Positions 1 through 8,005 of a stretch of 44,034 nt of DNA are shown piece after piece; position 1 is the first letter of the stretch; each line of letters opens with the position of its first letter. A program made the translations under genes and the position numbers. This DNA is from Cyclobacteriaceae bacterium (GTDB lineage Bacteria; Bacteroidota; Bacteroidia; Cytophagales; Cyclobacteriaceae): the NCBI GenBank assembly GCA_020436125.1, contig JAGQYK010000020.1:5109-49142 (forward strand). The letters are read 5' to 3'. The notes below the pieces were generated by a model. The model saw only the letters and a list, made by a program, of their open reading frames with translations. It had not been told where the DNA came from and made no database searches.

Positions 1-225
1 CCTTTTTTCACCATCGTCAGCTTCATGCTCTTCCCATTCCAAGGCTGTCGCCTTTCTGAGCCAGCCTTCGCGTAGGCCCGCCTGCGTATAACTTTGTGCG
101 GGCAGGCGCTTCGGCAAGGCAGGCGTAAGCGAAGAATCTTAAACTGAAAGAATTTAAGATTCTTCGGTCGTCCTGCGTCCTCCCTCTGAATGACGTAATC
201 CTTGTAAAAGCAGGATACTGAGTTG
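1..225. repeat. Intergenic inverted-repeat element (REP-like)
   Basis: No convincing gene lies here; it is the region downstream of the M14 peptidase gene. It holds a perfect 13-bp inverted repeat, gaagaatcttaaa at 131-143 and tttaagattcttc at 153-165, with a 9-nt loop. To its left, 66-82 pairs with 118-134 at 14 of 17 positions, and the inner arms cgcctgc (79-85) and gcaggcg (102-108) are perfect. The hairpin is followed by a stretch ending in ctgaatgacg (186-195). This mix of GC-rich arms, AAGAATCTT and GAATGACG resembles palindromic intergenic repeats that I recall as being common in Bacteroidota genomes. Copy number cannot be judged from one window. It could also act as a transcription stop for the M14 gene. 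Confidence 0.55.
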
Positions 226-2901
226 TTACTTCTGCTTTACAACTACCGGAGCTTTCCAAAAATCACTACCCAACTGTTGTGATCGTGCCAGCTCACCACC
301 ATACAGTATAGAATTGAAAAGAATTTTGAAGGTTCCATAAGGTTGCCCTCTCCATTGCGGCCGGTAGCCGTGAAGGATCACATGACCCTCTCCATATTTC
401 ACATCTAATGAAGCCGCCATGCCATTCAGGTGTTTCTCTCCTAACAAGTAACCTGATTGTAATGGAGAACCTTGTGCTTTGTATTTAGTCAATGCTTCAC
501 CTTCAAAACCTTCCAGTGTGGTGAACACCGGACTTCTATAAACAAACACATTGGCACGCTCAGGCATACCCGCCATGACCGGATGGTTCGTATTGACTTC
601 CACCTCCAGAATAGATCCTCCTGTAAAGAAATCTTTCCTGCTTAATCCATTTACCACATTCTTGACCGGCAAATGCAAGACATCAATGGCGAAGTCGCTG
701 CTTTCATTCAGGCATACCAACGTACCTCCTTTGCGTACAAACTCCTCTAATCCTAAAATACCTGCATCACCCAGTCCACCCGCATACTGTGGTGGGACCG
801 ATCCCTTTTGAAAACCATCTTTAATAATAGAGGGACGGTCTGCAGCTAATACAATCACATCGAAGCGGTCTCTTAATCCACCAGAAATAAAATCGTTGTT
901 ACCGATATTGGCAAATGGAAATCCAAAGCATTCCAACAACCATCTTGTCCATCCCTCATCCATGCTGGGTCTGTGGGGACGGTACAACCCGATGCGCGGA
1001 TTGATCCTGACTCCTTTTGATGAATTGGTCAATTGCGCATTCAACGCCAAGTCTTTCACTTCCCTGTCGATTACACTTTTGGATACACCACTGATGATGT
1101 ATTTACCATTGTCGAACTTCACTGTTCCTCCGGATTGAATGGCTTTATTGATCATCCTGAATGAATTGTTCTCTTTAGGGTCCACCAGAAGTGACGAACC
1201 ACTCCCTGTCAATCTCCCGGGTAGCGCTAGAATAGCAGCAGCAGTAGCATTGGAATTAAAACCAAGTCCTGGTGCAAAGTCCGCAGGATAGGCATCCCTG
1301 TCTCCGATCTCTTTCCAATCGGTAGTGGCGCCCTCTAAAAGTTGAATAGAGTTGTTTACTACCTCCGTTAATGGTGAGGCAGCAGCAACTACACGAGCGC
1401 CAAATTGCAATTGCATTGTCCACCCTGCAGCATCGTAGGGTTGCTCGGGAGGACCATCAGGATATTCGCGCAAGTCAGGGTAAGCTTGCCTGTCGAATAC
1501 CTGACGCACCAGTTCCGCATATTCCTGATCCATAGGAATTACCCAAGTCCCTTTCGCATAAGTAACACCATCGAATTCTACTGCCTTATCCAACTGTCCT
1601 ACTTTCACCCCATTGAAAGCCAGCCTTCTCAACATCTCCACAGCGCTCATCGGGTCGCGCTGATTTTGGGAAATGAAATAAGCATACGGAGGTTCCTTAC
1701 TGTATTTTTCAGTTGTGATTTTGGCAGACTGATATCTTCCGTACAACAACTCATGGCCATACTTGGCGGCATAATCCAACACAGCAATGGAGGCCGTTTG
1801 CATGTAGGCCATGGCATCACTGATACGCCACCACCCTCCTTTCCACGGACTGATGTACAAGGACTCGGTTCTCAAATCCGCCTTATCCTTAGGGAAGTCA
1901 TCAATGGTGTAAAAGTGTGGAGTCGCATATTTATACAACGAAGTCTCTGTCCAGAAGGAAGGCGTGTTTTGCAACACCGGCATATAATCGATATAGCCGG
2001 GGTACCAGGCATCAAATCCGGTGCCCATGTGTACTGCGCCTGGTTGATTGTTGATTTCCAACGACTGCGCAATAGCCATACCTATCATGTTCACTTCCCT
2101 TGCAATGATGGGAGGTGTTTGTGTGGCGATAGGCTCTGCAAATGGTGGCAACCAGATACGGGTAGGAAATGGCGAGGATTGATGTTGTACATAAATGATA
2201 TTGGGTTCCCATTCTCTCCAGGTGCGTTCCATCACTCTGGATTCAATCATGTTGAGCATATAAGCATCCCGGTTGTTGTCATGTCCCACATACTTTTGGT
2301 ACAACTTAGGAATAGGCGCTACTTCATAAGGTGTTCCCACATTGGAATGGTACCAATCGGCCACCATGGTTTGTCCATCCGGATTGATGGTGGGATAAAG
2401 CATGAGTACGACATTATCCAAAATGCTTTTCATCTTAGGGGTGTCTGCTTTGCTTAATATTTCATAGACCAAAGTCAGGGTATGATTAGGTCCAGCTACT
2501 TCCGTAGCATGCAGTCCACCATCAATGTGTACGATGGGCTTCCCTTGTGCAGCTAAAGCTTTCGCCTCACTTTCTGACAACCCCTCAGGGTGCGCCAATC
2601 GCTTGGTAATGCGTTTGATATTGTCAATATTATCGAGGTTCTCCTTGGAAGAGATCAAAGCAAAGTACCACTCACGGCCTTCAGAGGTATACCCGATTTG
2701 TATCAGCTTGAGTATGTCCGTTGCCCCTTCCAGCTTTCGCAAATAAGCAATGCTTTGCTCATAAGTGGCCAAATGGAAATCCGCACCTGCTTCAAAGCCC
2801 AATGTCTCTTTCGGGGTAGGAATTTGCGCTGAAGTGGTGATCACAGAAAGCAGGCACAAAAGGCCTACTAGATTGGTATACAACTTACTCATCCTTTTCA
2901 T
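226..2901 (-). CDS. M14 family zinc carboxypeptidase, exported
   Basis: Secreted or periplasmic metallopeptidase of 891 residues. A signal peptide covers about residues 1-26 (hydrophobic LVGLLCLLSVITTSAQ). The M14 catalytic domain follows at roughly 40-400: zinc ligands H131 and E134 in GGLHATEVAG, third ligand H240 in YVQHQS, substrate-binding N210-R211 in DNNRDAY, an NPDG motif at 173-176 and the likely catalytic glutamate E319 in FWTETSLY. All key residues of a working carboxypeptidase are therefore present. The C-terminal half (about 660-880) resembles a glutamine-amidotransferase-like fold, as in many large Bacteroidota M14 proteins. Met4 at 2892 is an alternative start. It stands alone in orientation before the channel gene, 49 nt away. 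Substrate specificity is unknown. Confidence 0.88.
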   Translation of the reverse strand: MKRMSKLYTNLVGLLCLLSVITTSAQIPTPKETLGFEAGADFHLATYEQSIAYLRKLEGATDILKLIQIGYTSEGREWYFALISSKENLDNIDNIKRITKRLAHPEGLSESEAKALAAQGKPIVHIDGGLHATEVAGPNHTLTLVYEILSKADTPKMKSILDNVVLMLYPTINPDGQTMVADWYHSNVGTPYEVAPIPKLYQKYVGHDNNRDAYMLNMIESRVMERTWREWEPNIIYVQHQSSPFPTRIWLPPFAEPIATQTPPIIAREVNMIGMAIAQSLEINNQPGAVHMGTGFDAWYPGYIDYMPVLQNTPSFWTETSLYKYATPHFYTIDDFPKDKADLRTESLYISPWKGGWWRISDAMAYMQTASIAVLDYAAKYGHELLYGRYQSAKITTEKYSKEPPYAYFISQNQRDPMSAVEMLRRLAFNGVKVGQLDKAVEFDGVTYAKGTWVIPMDQEYAELVRQVFDRQAYPDLREYPDGPPEQPYDAAGWTMQLQFGARVVAAASPLTEVVNNSIQLLEGATTDWKEIGDRDAYPADFAPGLGFNSNATAAAILALPGRLTGSGSSLLVDPKENNSFRMINKAIQSGGTVKFDNGKYIISGVSKSVIDREVKDLALNAQLTNSSKGVRINPRIGLYRPHRPSMDEGWTRWLLECFGFPFANIGNNDFISGGLRDRFDVIVLAADRPSIIKDGFQKGSVPPQYAGGLGDAGILGLEEFVRKGGTLVCLNESSDFAIDVLHLPVKNVVNGLSRKDFFTGGSILEVEVNTNHPVMAGMPERANVFVYRSPVFTTLEGFEGEALTKYKAQGSPLQSGYLLGEKHLNGMAASLDVKYGEGHVILHGYRPQWRGQPYGTFKILFNSILYGGELARSQQLGSDFWKAPVVVKQK

Positions 2902-2950
2902 ATTGATTCATCCGTAATCTTCAACAGAATATTGGAGAATCAAAGGAAAA

Positions 2951-3955
2951 TTACACGCAGTACATCTGGAATTTTTTAAGGCTTTCATGTGAGCCCAGAA
3001 CAATGAGGACATCGCCCTTTTTGATAATGGTTTCACTGTTGGGATCAAAGATAAATCCCTTCTCAGGATCTTTCACACCAATGACGGTGGCGCCTGTATT
3101 TTGACGGATGTCTAACTCTTTAATGGTCTTATTCTTAAAATCCTCTTTCAATTCGTTGAACATGTATTCCTCCAACTGCAAATCCTGGTCTTTGATACCC
3201 GTAAGGATTTCTAGAAATTCAATAACGTAAGGTTGAGTGATCAGATGGGCCATATGAATGCCCCCAATGGCGAAAGGTTTTACTACTTTATTGGCACCTG
3301 CCCGATACAGTTTCTTCTCAGCACTTTCCTCTGACGCCCTTGCGATTATATTGAGGTTAGGATTAATTCCTTTTGCAGTGATGCAGATGATCATATTGTC
3401 TGTATCATTGGGTAAGGTCACAATTAAAGACTTTGCCACTTCAATTCTCGCTTTCATCAACACCTCTTCCCTTGTTGCATCTTCCTTAAGAATTTGAAAC
3501 CGTGGGTTTTCGGGCAAGTATTGCAATACATGGGGATCATGTTCAATCAAGATGAACTGTACCTCATTTTTTAATAACTCTTCGCAGGTTCTGGCTCCCG
3601 TTTTTCCGTACCCTACTACGATTACATGATTCTTCAACTTTTTTGTCTTGTTATTAAAAATGAATGTAGTAAATATTTTTTTGAACTCCCCTTCAAAGAT
3701 ATAACGGCTAATCACCGATACGATGTAGGCATATATGCCCAGATTGAACATCATATATAAACTGGCAAATATTTTACCATTGTCACTTAAGGGAGAAACT
3801 TCACGGAATCCGACAGTGGACACCATAAGCATGGTCATGTAAAATGCATCCAGAAGGCTATAATCCTCGAGTAGGGTGAAAGTAATCGTACCCGTGCCAA
3901 TACTTACCAACAGCATTAATGCCGCTATTAAAAAAGTTTTGACAGATTCCTTCAT
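2951..3955 (-). CDS. Potassium channel with RCK (TrkA-N/TrkA-C) domains
   Basis: Inner-membrane two-helix K+ channel subunit of 334 residues with a cytoplasmic RCK gating region, of the MthK/Kch type. TM1 is at about 7-28, the pore loop at 35-53 and TM2 at 62-85. TrkA-N follows from about 108 with the nucleotide-binding GYGKTG (115-120) and the acidic E138 at the end of beta-2. TrkA-C covers about 250-334. The selectivity filter reads TVGFR (47-51) where TVGYG or TVGFG is usual; the arginine codon CGT is clear in the DNA. The family presumably tetramerises and is gated by ions or nucleotides. It is divergent from the APC permease across a 74-nt AT-rich gap that must hold both promoters. Confidence 0.85.
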   Translation of the reverse strand: MKESVKTFLIAALMLLVSIGTGTITFTLLEDYSLLDAFYMTMLMVSTVGFREVSPLSDNGKIFASLYMMFNLGIYAYIVSVISRYIFEGEFKKIFTTFIFNNKTKKLKNHVIVVGYGKTGARTCEELLKNEVQFILIEHDPHVLQYLPENPRFQILKEDATREEVLMKARIEVAKSLIVTLPNDTDNMIICITAKGINPNLNIIARASEESAEKKLYRAGANKVVKPFAIGGIHMAHLITQPYVIEFLEILTGIKDQDLQLEEYMFNELKEDFKNKTIKELDIRQNTGATVIGVKDPEKGFIFDPNSETIIKKGDVLIVLGSHESLKKFQMYCV

Positions 3956-4029
3956 GTAGATTAGCCTCGTAAGTAATTGTATATATCTTTAAAGCACAAG
4001 TATGTTTTAAATATACAGCATAAGTCAAC

Positions 4030-5496
4030 TTGAAAAAAAATAACCTATCCCGTCACCTTGGATTGTTGGGTCTGGCATCCACTGGTATTTGCTCTATGTT
4101 GGGTGCTTCTATTTATGTAGTGCCTTTCATGATTCAGCGCAATGTGCCGGGTATTGGCCCGGATGTATTGCCCGCCTTTTTAGTAGCGGCATTGCCTGCA
4201 ATACTGGCTGCTCTGGCCTATAGCATTTTGGCTTCGGCTATGCCAAGGGCAGGAGGAAGTTATATTTATGCGAGTAGGGGCCTCCATCCTTACCTTGGGT
4301 TTGTTGCCAGTTTTTCACAATGGTTTGGTCTTTCCATTGTGATCGGTGTGATCTCTTACGTGATCATTCCCTTTTTCAGAGATATTGCCACTGAATTAAA
4401 CCTGCCTCAATTGGCTTCGGCCCTTGACAACGGTACCATTCGTGTTATGCTCTCCCTTCTGCTTCTTTGGACTTTTGTATACGTGAACATAAGAGGAGTA
4501 AAATCGTATGAGCGTACGGTGATCCCACTCATGTTTCTTATGTTTAGTTTAGGAGCTGTTGTGATCATTGCTGGATTTTCATACAACCATCAAGATTTTC
4601 AGCAAGCAGTACCTTCATTTAAGCTACCAGAAGATACTTCCGTTTTTAACATGTCCACCTTTCTGGCGGCAGCCGCCATCCTCTTCTCCAGTTTTATAGG
4701 ATTTGATTCCATTGCACAAGCAGGAGGAGAAGCCAAGAATCCATCCTCTTCCCTGCCCAAAGCCATCGCCATCGCTGTGCTAACAGTAGGTGGTTTTTAC
4801 TTTTTATTTACAGCAGCAGTATACCACGCAGTGCCGTGGCAGTTCATCGCACAAGAAGCCATGAACAAAGACATCACAGCAGCCGGAGTATTGAGTTATC
4901 TGCTTCCATCCGGTTGGGCCATTTTAATAGTAGCTGGCGCAGCTATTGCATTGCTTAATGATTTACCCGCTATGATCCTGTCCGTTTCCAGACTAATGTT
5001 TGCCTGGGCAGAAGATGGCATCTTTCCGAAGGCCATATCCAAAGTAAGCGCAAAACATCACACGCCTATCAACGCGATCATCGGCAGCGGGGTGATGGCT
5101 TCTATTGGCATTCTAGGAAGTCACTTTGCCGGAGACTTCTTTCTCGGTATTGACATCATGGTCACTTCCATGCTGGTGAATTTTCTTTTGATGTGCGTGA
5201 CCGTGGTATCGTTGCACCAGCACAACCCTGAATTGGCGAAGGAAGTAAAGGTGATTTCAAATAGAAAACTACAGTTAGCTATTGCCATCACCGGCATCAT
5301 ACTATTGACAGGCTTCCTCAGTATACATACTTACAAAGACCTTACTTCTAATGTGGACGAATGGTATTTTCATTCCACTCCTGTGTGGCTCATTGTAATG
5401 ACCATAGCGAGTCTTGTTTACTTTAGAGAACGCAGGGCATTGGAGAGAAAGGGTATTGACACCAAGGCGTTGTTCAGCAAGTTACCGGAGGAGTAA
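4030..5496 (+). CDS. APC superfamily amino acid permease
   Basis: Inner-membrane transporter of 488 residues with about 12 hydrophobic segments, of the amino acid-polyamine-organocation (APC) superfamily. The N-terminal GLASTGICSMLGASIYVVPF corresponds to the unwound first helix that binds substrate in this family, and PRAGGSYIYASRGL (about 74-87) matches the conserved loop after TM2. The substrate is probably an amino acid but cannot be named. The start is a TTG codon; the next in-frame ATG lies inside the first conserved motif, so TTG is the sensible choice. It converges on the metallo-beta-lactamase gene with an 18-nt gap. Confidence 0.85.
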   Translation: MKKNNLSRHLGLLGLASTGICSMLGASIYVVPFMIQRNVPGIGPDVLPAFLVAALPAILAALAYSILASAMPRAGGSYIYASRGLHPYLGFVASFSQWFGLSIVIGVISYVIIPFFRDIATELNLPQLASALDNGTIRVMLSLLLLWTFVYVNIRGVKSYERTVIPLMFLMFSLGAVVIIAGFSYNHQDFQQAVPSFKLPEDTSVFNMSTFLAAAAILFSSFIGFDSIAQAGGEAKNPSSSLPKAIAIAVLTVGGFYFLFTAAVYHAVPWQFIAQEAMNKDITAAGVLSYLLPSGWAILIVAGAAIALLNDLPAMILSVSRLMFAWAEDGIFPKAISKVSAKHHTPINAIIGSGVMASIGILGSHFAGDFFLGIDIMVTSMLVNFLLMCVTVVSLHQHNPELAKEVKVISNRKLQLAIAITGIILLTGFLSIHTYKDLTSNVDEWYFHSTPVWLIVMTIASLVYFRERRALERKGIDTKALFSKLPEE

Positions 5497-5514
5497 TTAC
5501 TAAGGTAGTAAAGC

Positions 5515-6270
5515 TTATTCTTTAGCAAACAACTTAATCGTAAAGTCCAATAATTCCTGTCCACCGGGCTTACCATGTCCGGGAATGATCACTTGGGCAT
5601 CTGTAAATTCGGTTTTTACTTTCTTTACTGTTGTTGGCCAAGCCTTCACGTTGGCATCTTCCAGGTTGCCTTTCCCTGCTCCCATGGACTTGATCATGCA
5701 GCCGCCAAACAACACTTTTTCACTGGGGAAATACCCTATGATGTTATCCTGGGTGTGCCCTTCACCTAAAAATGAGTTGACTACTATCTGATCTCCCACT
5801 TTCAATTCCAACCGTCCATCAAATCCATTATGCGGAACAGGTGAGTCCTTGCTTTTGGCCAAGTTGATGGTTTTGGTGCTGGCGTAGGATGGAATATTTC
5901 TTCTGTGGAATTCATTCAAGCCGCCCAGGCAATCGATGTGAAAATGAGTTGCCACTATTGCTACTATTTTACACTGCAAGGTGTTCTCTATCCATTCGAT
6001 GAGTTCCTTTGCATCTTCATCATTAGCTGGGGTATCATAGATGATCGCTTCTCCACTGTCTCTAACAATCATTCCATTACAAGCTACATTACCAAAATCT
6101 TGCGTTTTTAAATAGGTAATATGTTGAAAGGTGTTTTCGGTCAGTTGTTCTACTTTGAAAGCATTATTTTGATAGGCATTGTCCTGTGCCTTCAGCCCCA
6201 GAGTGGCCGTCAGTAGGGATAAGCTAATGAGTATTGTGCTTAGTTTTTTAAGATGTCGTATTGATTTCAT
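5515..6270 (-). CDS. Subclass B1 metallo-beta-lactamase
   Basis: Periplasmic zinc hydrolase of about 251 residues with a signal peptide ending near GLKAQ. Counting from an upstream TTG five codons earlier (6285), the zinc ligands are H114, H116 and D118 in THFHIDCLGG, H177 in GEGHTQDN, C196 in LFGGCMIKS and H237 in IPGHGKPGG. That is the complete subclass B1 set (three His at site 1; Asp-Cys-His at site 2). The substrate-binding Lys of B1 enzymes is present (K199), as is an Asn (N207) in GKGNLEDAN. Overall layout and length resemble CcrA, BlaB and IND enzymes of Bacteroidota. I prefer the ATG at 6270 because it begins directly with a charged signal-peptide N-region. No mobile element or integron flanks it, so it looks resident. 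Activity on carbapenems is expected from the family, not shown. Confidence 0.88.
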   Translation of the reverse strand: MKSIRHLKKLSTILISLSLLTATLGLKAQDNAYQNNAFKVEQLTENTFQHITYLKTQDFGNVACNGMIVRDSGEAIIYDTPANDEDAKELIEWIENTLQCKIVAIVATHFHIDCLGGLNEFHRRNIPSYASTKTINLAKSKDSPVPHNGFDGRLELKVGDQIVVNSFLGEGHTQDNIIGYFPSEKVLFGGCMIKSMGAGKGNLEDANVKAWPTTVKKVKTEFTDAQVIIPGHGKPGGQELLDFTIKLFAKE

Positions 6271-6378
6271 ACTTAAAAATATCAACGAAATGTAAAAACT
6301 CCCTCCTTCAAAAAATAATTAGTTTTTTAGTTGCTATTATGTTTCGATAGCTATCAGGAGCAGTGTTAAACATTCCTT

Positions 6379-7092
6379 TTAAATATTCACTCCAAACCAA
6401 TACCCCACCAATGCGGTGAGTCCCATGGCGATAGTACCCCAAAAGGTTATCCTGAGGATGGCTTTCATAATACTTGAGCCACCGGTTTTAGCTGCCAGTG
6501 CACCCAGGAGTGCAAGAAAGAATATAGCAAAACCGTATAGGTAATACTCCATATTAACCAACGGAAAAAAAAGTGTAACCAGAAATGGCAACACCCCCCC
6601 AAGCGTGAAGGATCCCCCAGAGGCCAATGCAGCCTGAATGGGTTTAGCCTGACTGATTTCATTTATTCCTAATTCGTCACGAACATGTGCCCCCAATGCA
6701 TCCTTTTCTGTCAGCTCTTTGGCTACCACCATAGCCGTCTCTTTCTTGAGTCCTCTATTTTCATAGATCTCTGCCAATCGTTGGAGTTCTAGATCAGGCA
6801 TTTCTTCTAGTTCCTGCTTTTCTCTTTCAATGTCGGCTTTTTCGATATCTGTTTGCGAACTGACAGAAACATATTCTCCCGCGGCCATCGATAATGCTCC
6901 GGCCACCAATCCAGCCAAAGTTGCCAATACAATAGGATCTCTAGTGGTGCTGGCGGCAGCCACACCCACAGCAAGACTTGCTGTTGATAATATACCATCG
7001 TTGGCACCCAACACAGCTGCTCGTAGCCAATTACTGCGATGTATATAATGATTGTCTAAATAATCATCTAAGTCTTCAGAATTATCAGTCAT
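6379..7092 (-). CDS. VIT1/CCC1 family Fe2+/Mn2+ transporter
   Basis: Inner-membrane metal transporter of 237 residues in the vacuolar iron transporter family. The opening NWLRAAVLGANDGILSTASL is the family signature in TM1. A second membrane segment ends in GALSMAAGEYVSVSSQTD, and a cytoplasmic Glu-rich region (about 80-140: DIEREKQELEEMPD and on) corresponds to the metal-binding domain. Three further TM helices fill the C-terminal third. In this family the protein exports cytosolic Fe2+ or Mn2+ in exchange for protons. It is 29 nt upstream of the metallo-beta-lactamase gene side of the strand and follows the small membrane protein gene, with which it may share a transcript. Confidence 0.85.
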   Translation of the reverse strand: MTDNSEDLDDYLDNHYIHRSNWLRAAVLGANDGILSTASLAVGVAAASTTRDPIVLATLAGLVAGALSMAAGEYVSVSSQTDIEKADIEREKQELEEMPDLELQRLAEIYENRGLKKETAMVVAKELTEKDALGAHVRDELGINEISQAKPIQAALASGGSFTLGGVLPFLVTLFFPLVNMEYYLYGFAIFFLALLGALAAKTGGSSIMKAILRITFWGTIAMGLTALVGYWFGVNI

Positions 7093-7121
7093 GATATGCC
7101 TTTCATTTTAATGGTATCTGC

Positions 7122-7559
7122 CTAAGTTACGTCTTTTCCTGGTTCCTTCTCGATAGCAATCCTCAGTAATAAAAACGTAAGCAGCCCGGTGACCAATGCG
7201 AAGAACTTTTCAAAGTTGGTGGTGGCGATCAAGTTTCCAATGGTGTTAAACAAAAACAAGATAAAGAATAACCATACAAACATATGTGCCACCTTTTTTA
7301 GTACTGCAATGTTAATACGACCAGCCTTTATCAATAACAACACAAAAAACAAAACTGAAATAAGTAACGAGAGCCATTCAAAGTTTAATAATTGCGCTGA
7401 GGTATCCATCCTGCCTCCCCATAAATAATCTACCGGTGCAAAATCAAAGAACAATATACCTGTAATAATACTCATGTGGAACACAATCAGTAAGCCTGCG
7501 ACTACTATAGTTAACAGCAACGCTTTCCTGAAACTTATGATTCCTCTTATAAAGATCAT
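7122..7559 (-). CDS. Small four-helix membrane protein of unknown function
   Basis: Protein of 145 residues that I do not recognise. Four hydrophobic segments are visible at about 12-37, 59-77, 86-107 and 116-132. Charged residues are few apart from the C-terminal IEKEPGKDV. A short motif LFNTIGNLIATTNFEKFFA sits between helices 3 and 4. It lies between a cupin gene (12 nt upstream) and the VIT transporter gene (29 nt downstream), all on the minus strand, so the three may be one transcript. No function is assigned. Confidence 0.65.
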   Translation of the reverse strand: MIFIRGIISFRKALLLTIVVAGLLIVFHMSIITGILFFDFAPVDYLWGGRMDTSAQLLNFEWLSLLISVLFFVLLLIKAGRINIAVLKKVAHMFVWLFFILFLFNTIGNLIATTNFEKFFALVTGLLTFLLLRIAIEKEPGKDVT

Positions 7560-7571
7560 AAAAACAACAAC

Positions 7572-7934
7572 TTATATCCATTTCTGGTCATGTACTGTTC
7601 GTTCATGGTCCACAGCCCCGGTGTGTGCAGTTTCTTTGGGTTCAAATAACAACACCCACACATCTTCACCATTCGTGCGAGGATTGTGTTCTACTCCTTT
7701 CGGTACAATGATCATTTCTCCTTCTTTCACGACTTCTGTCCGCTCCCTGAATTCCATATGTAACGTGCCTTTGAAAATCATAAACAACTCATCCTCATTA
7801 TCATGTGCATGCCACACAAATTCATCTTTCACTTTGGCTAATTTAACATACTGCCCATTCAGTTCACCAATGATCTTAGGTGTCCATGTTTCAGAAAATA
7901 AATTGAATTTTTCAATGATATTAATCGCTTGCAT
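7572..7934 (-). CDS. Cupin domain protein
   Basis: Small cytoplasmic single-domain cupin of 120 residues. The metal-binding cupin motif 1 is H42, H44 and E49 in WHAHDNEDELF; motif 2 contains H83 in PKGVEHNP. These four residues normally bind one divalent metal. The frame is open upstream to 8057, but that would overlap the divergent reductase gene and lacks cupin similarity, so I start at the ATG giving MQAINIIEKF. Cupins of this size include sugar isomerases, dioxygenases and binding proteins; the sequence does not decide between them. Confidence 0.82.
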   Translation of the reverse strand: MQAINIIEKFNLFSETWTPKIIGELNGQYVKLAKVKDEFVWHAHDNEDELFMIFKGTLHMEFRERTEVVKEGEMIIVPKGVEHNPRTNGEDVWVLLFEPKETAHTGAVDHERTVHDQKWI

Positions 7935-8005
7935 AGTTCTCAATTTTGTTATCCTAATAAAGGAGGTAAATTTATTTTTTTTGTAATCAGCGCTAAAGAT
8001 AACCG

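Noticed and set aside
1-75. Possible gene ends at the left edge: a plus-strand frame stopping at TAG 73-75, and a minus-strand ATG at 26 running off the window
   Set aside because: Both are under 30 codons and the plus frame runs into the repeat element. There is too little sequence to support either.
23-259. A 78-codon minus-strand frame across the repeat element
   Set aside because: It is made of inverted-repeat sequence and overlaps the end of the M14 gene in another frame; it looks like chance coding in a repeat.
1405-2457. A 350-codon open frame on the plus strand
   Set aside because: It lies wholly antisense to the M14 peptidase gene, whose catalytic motifs are intact, and its translation shows no domain or signal peptide. 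Long antisense frames follow from codon bias.
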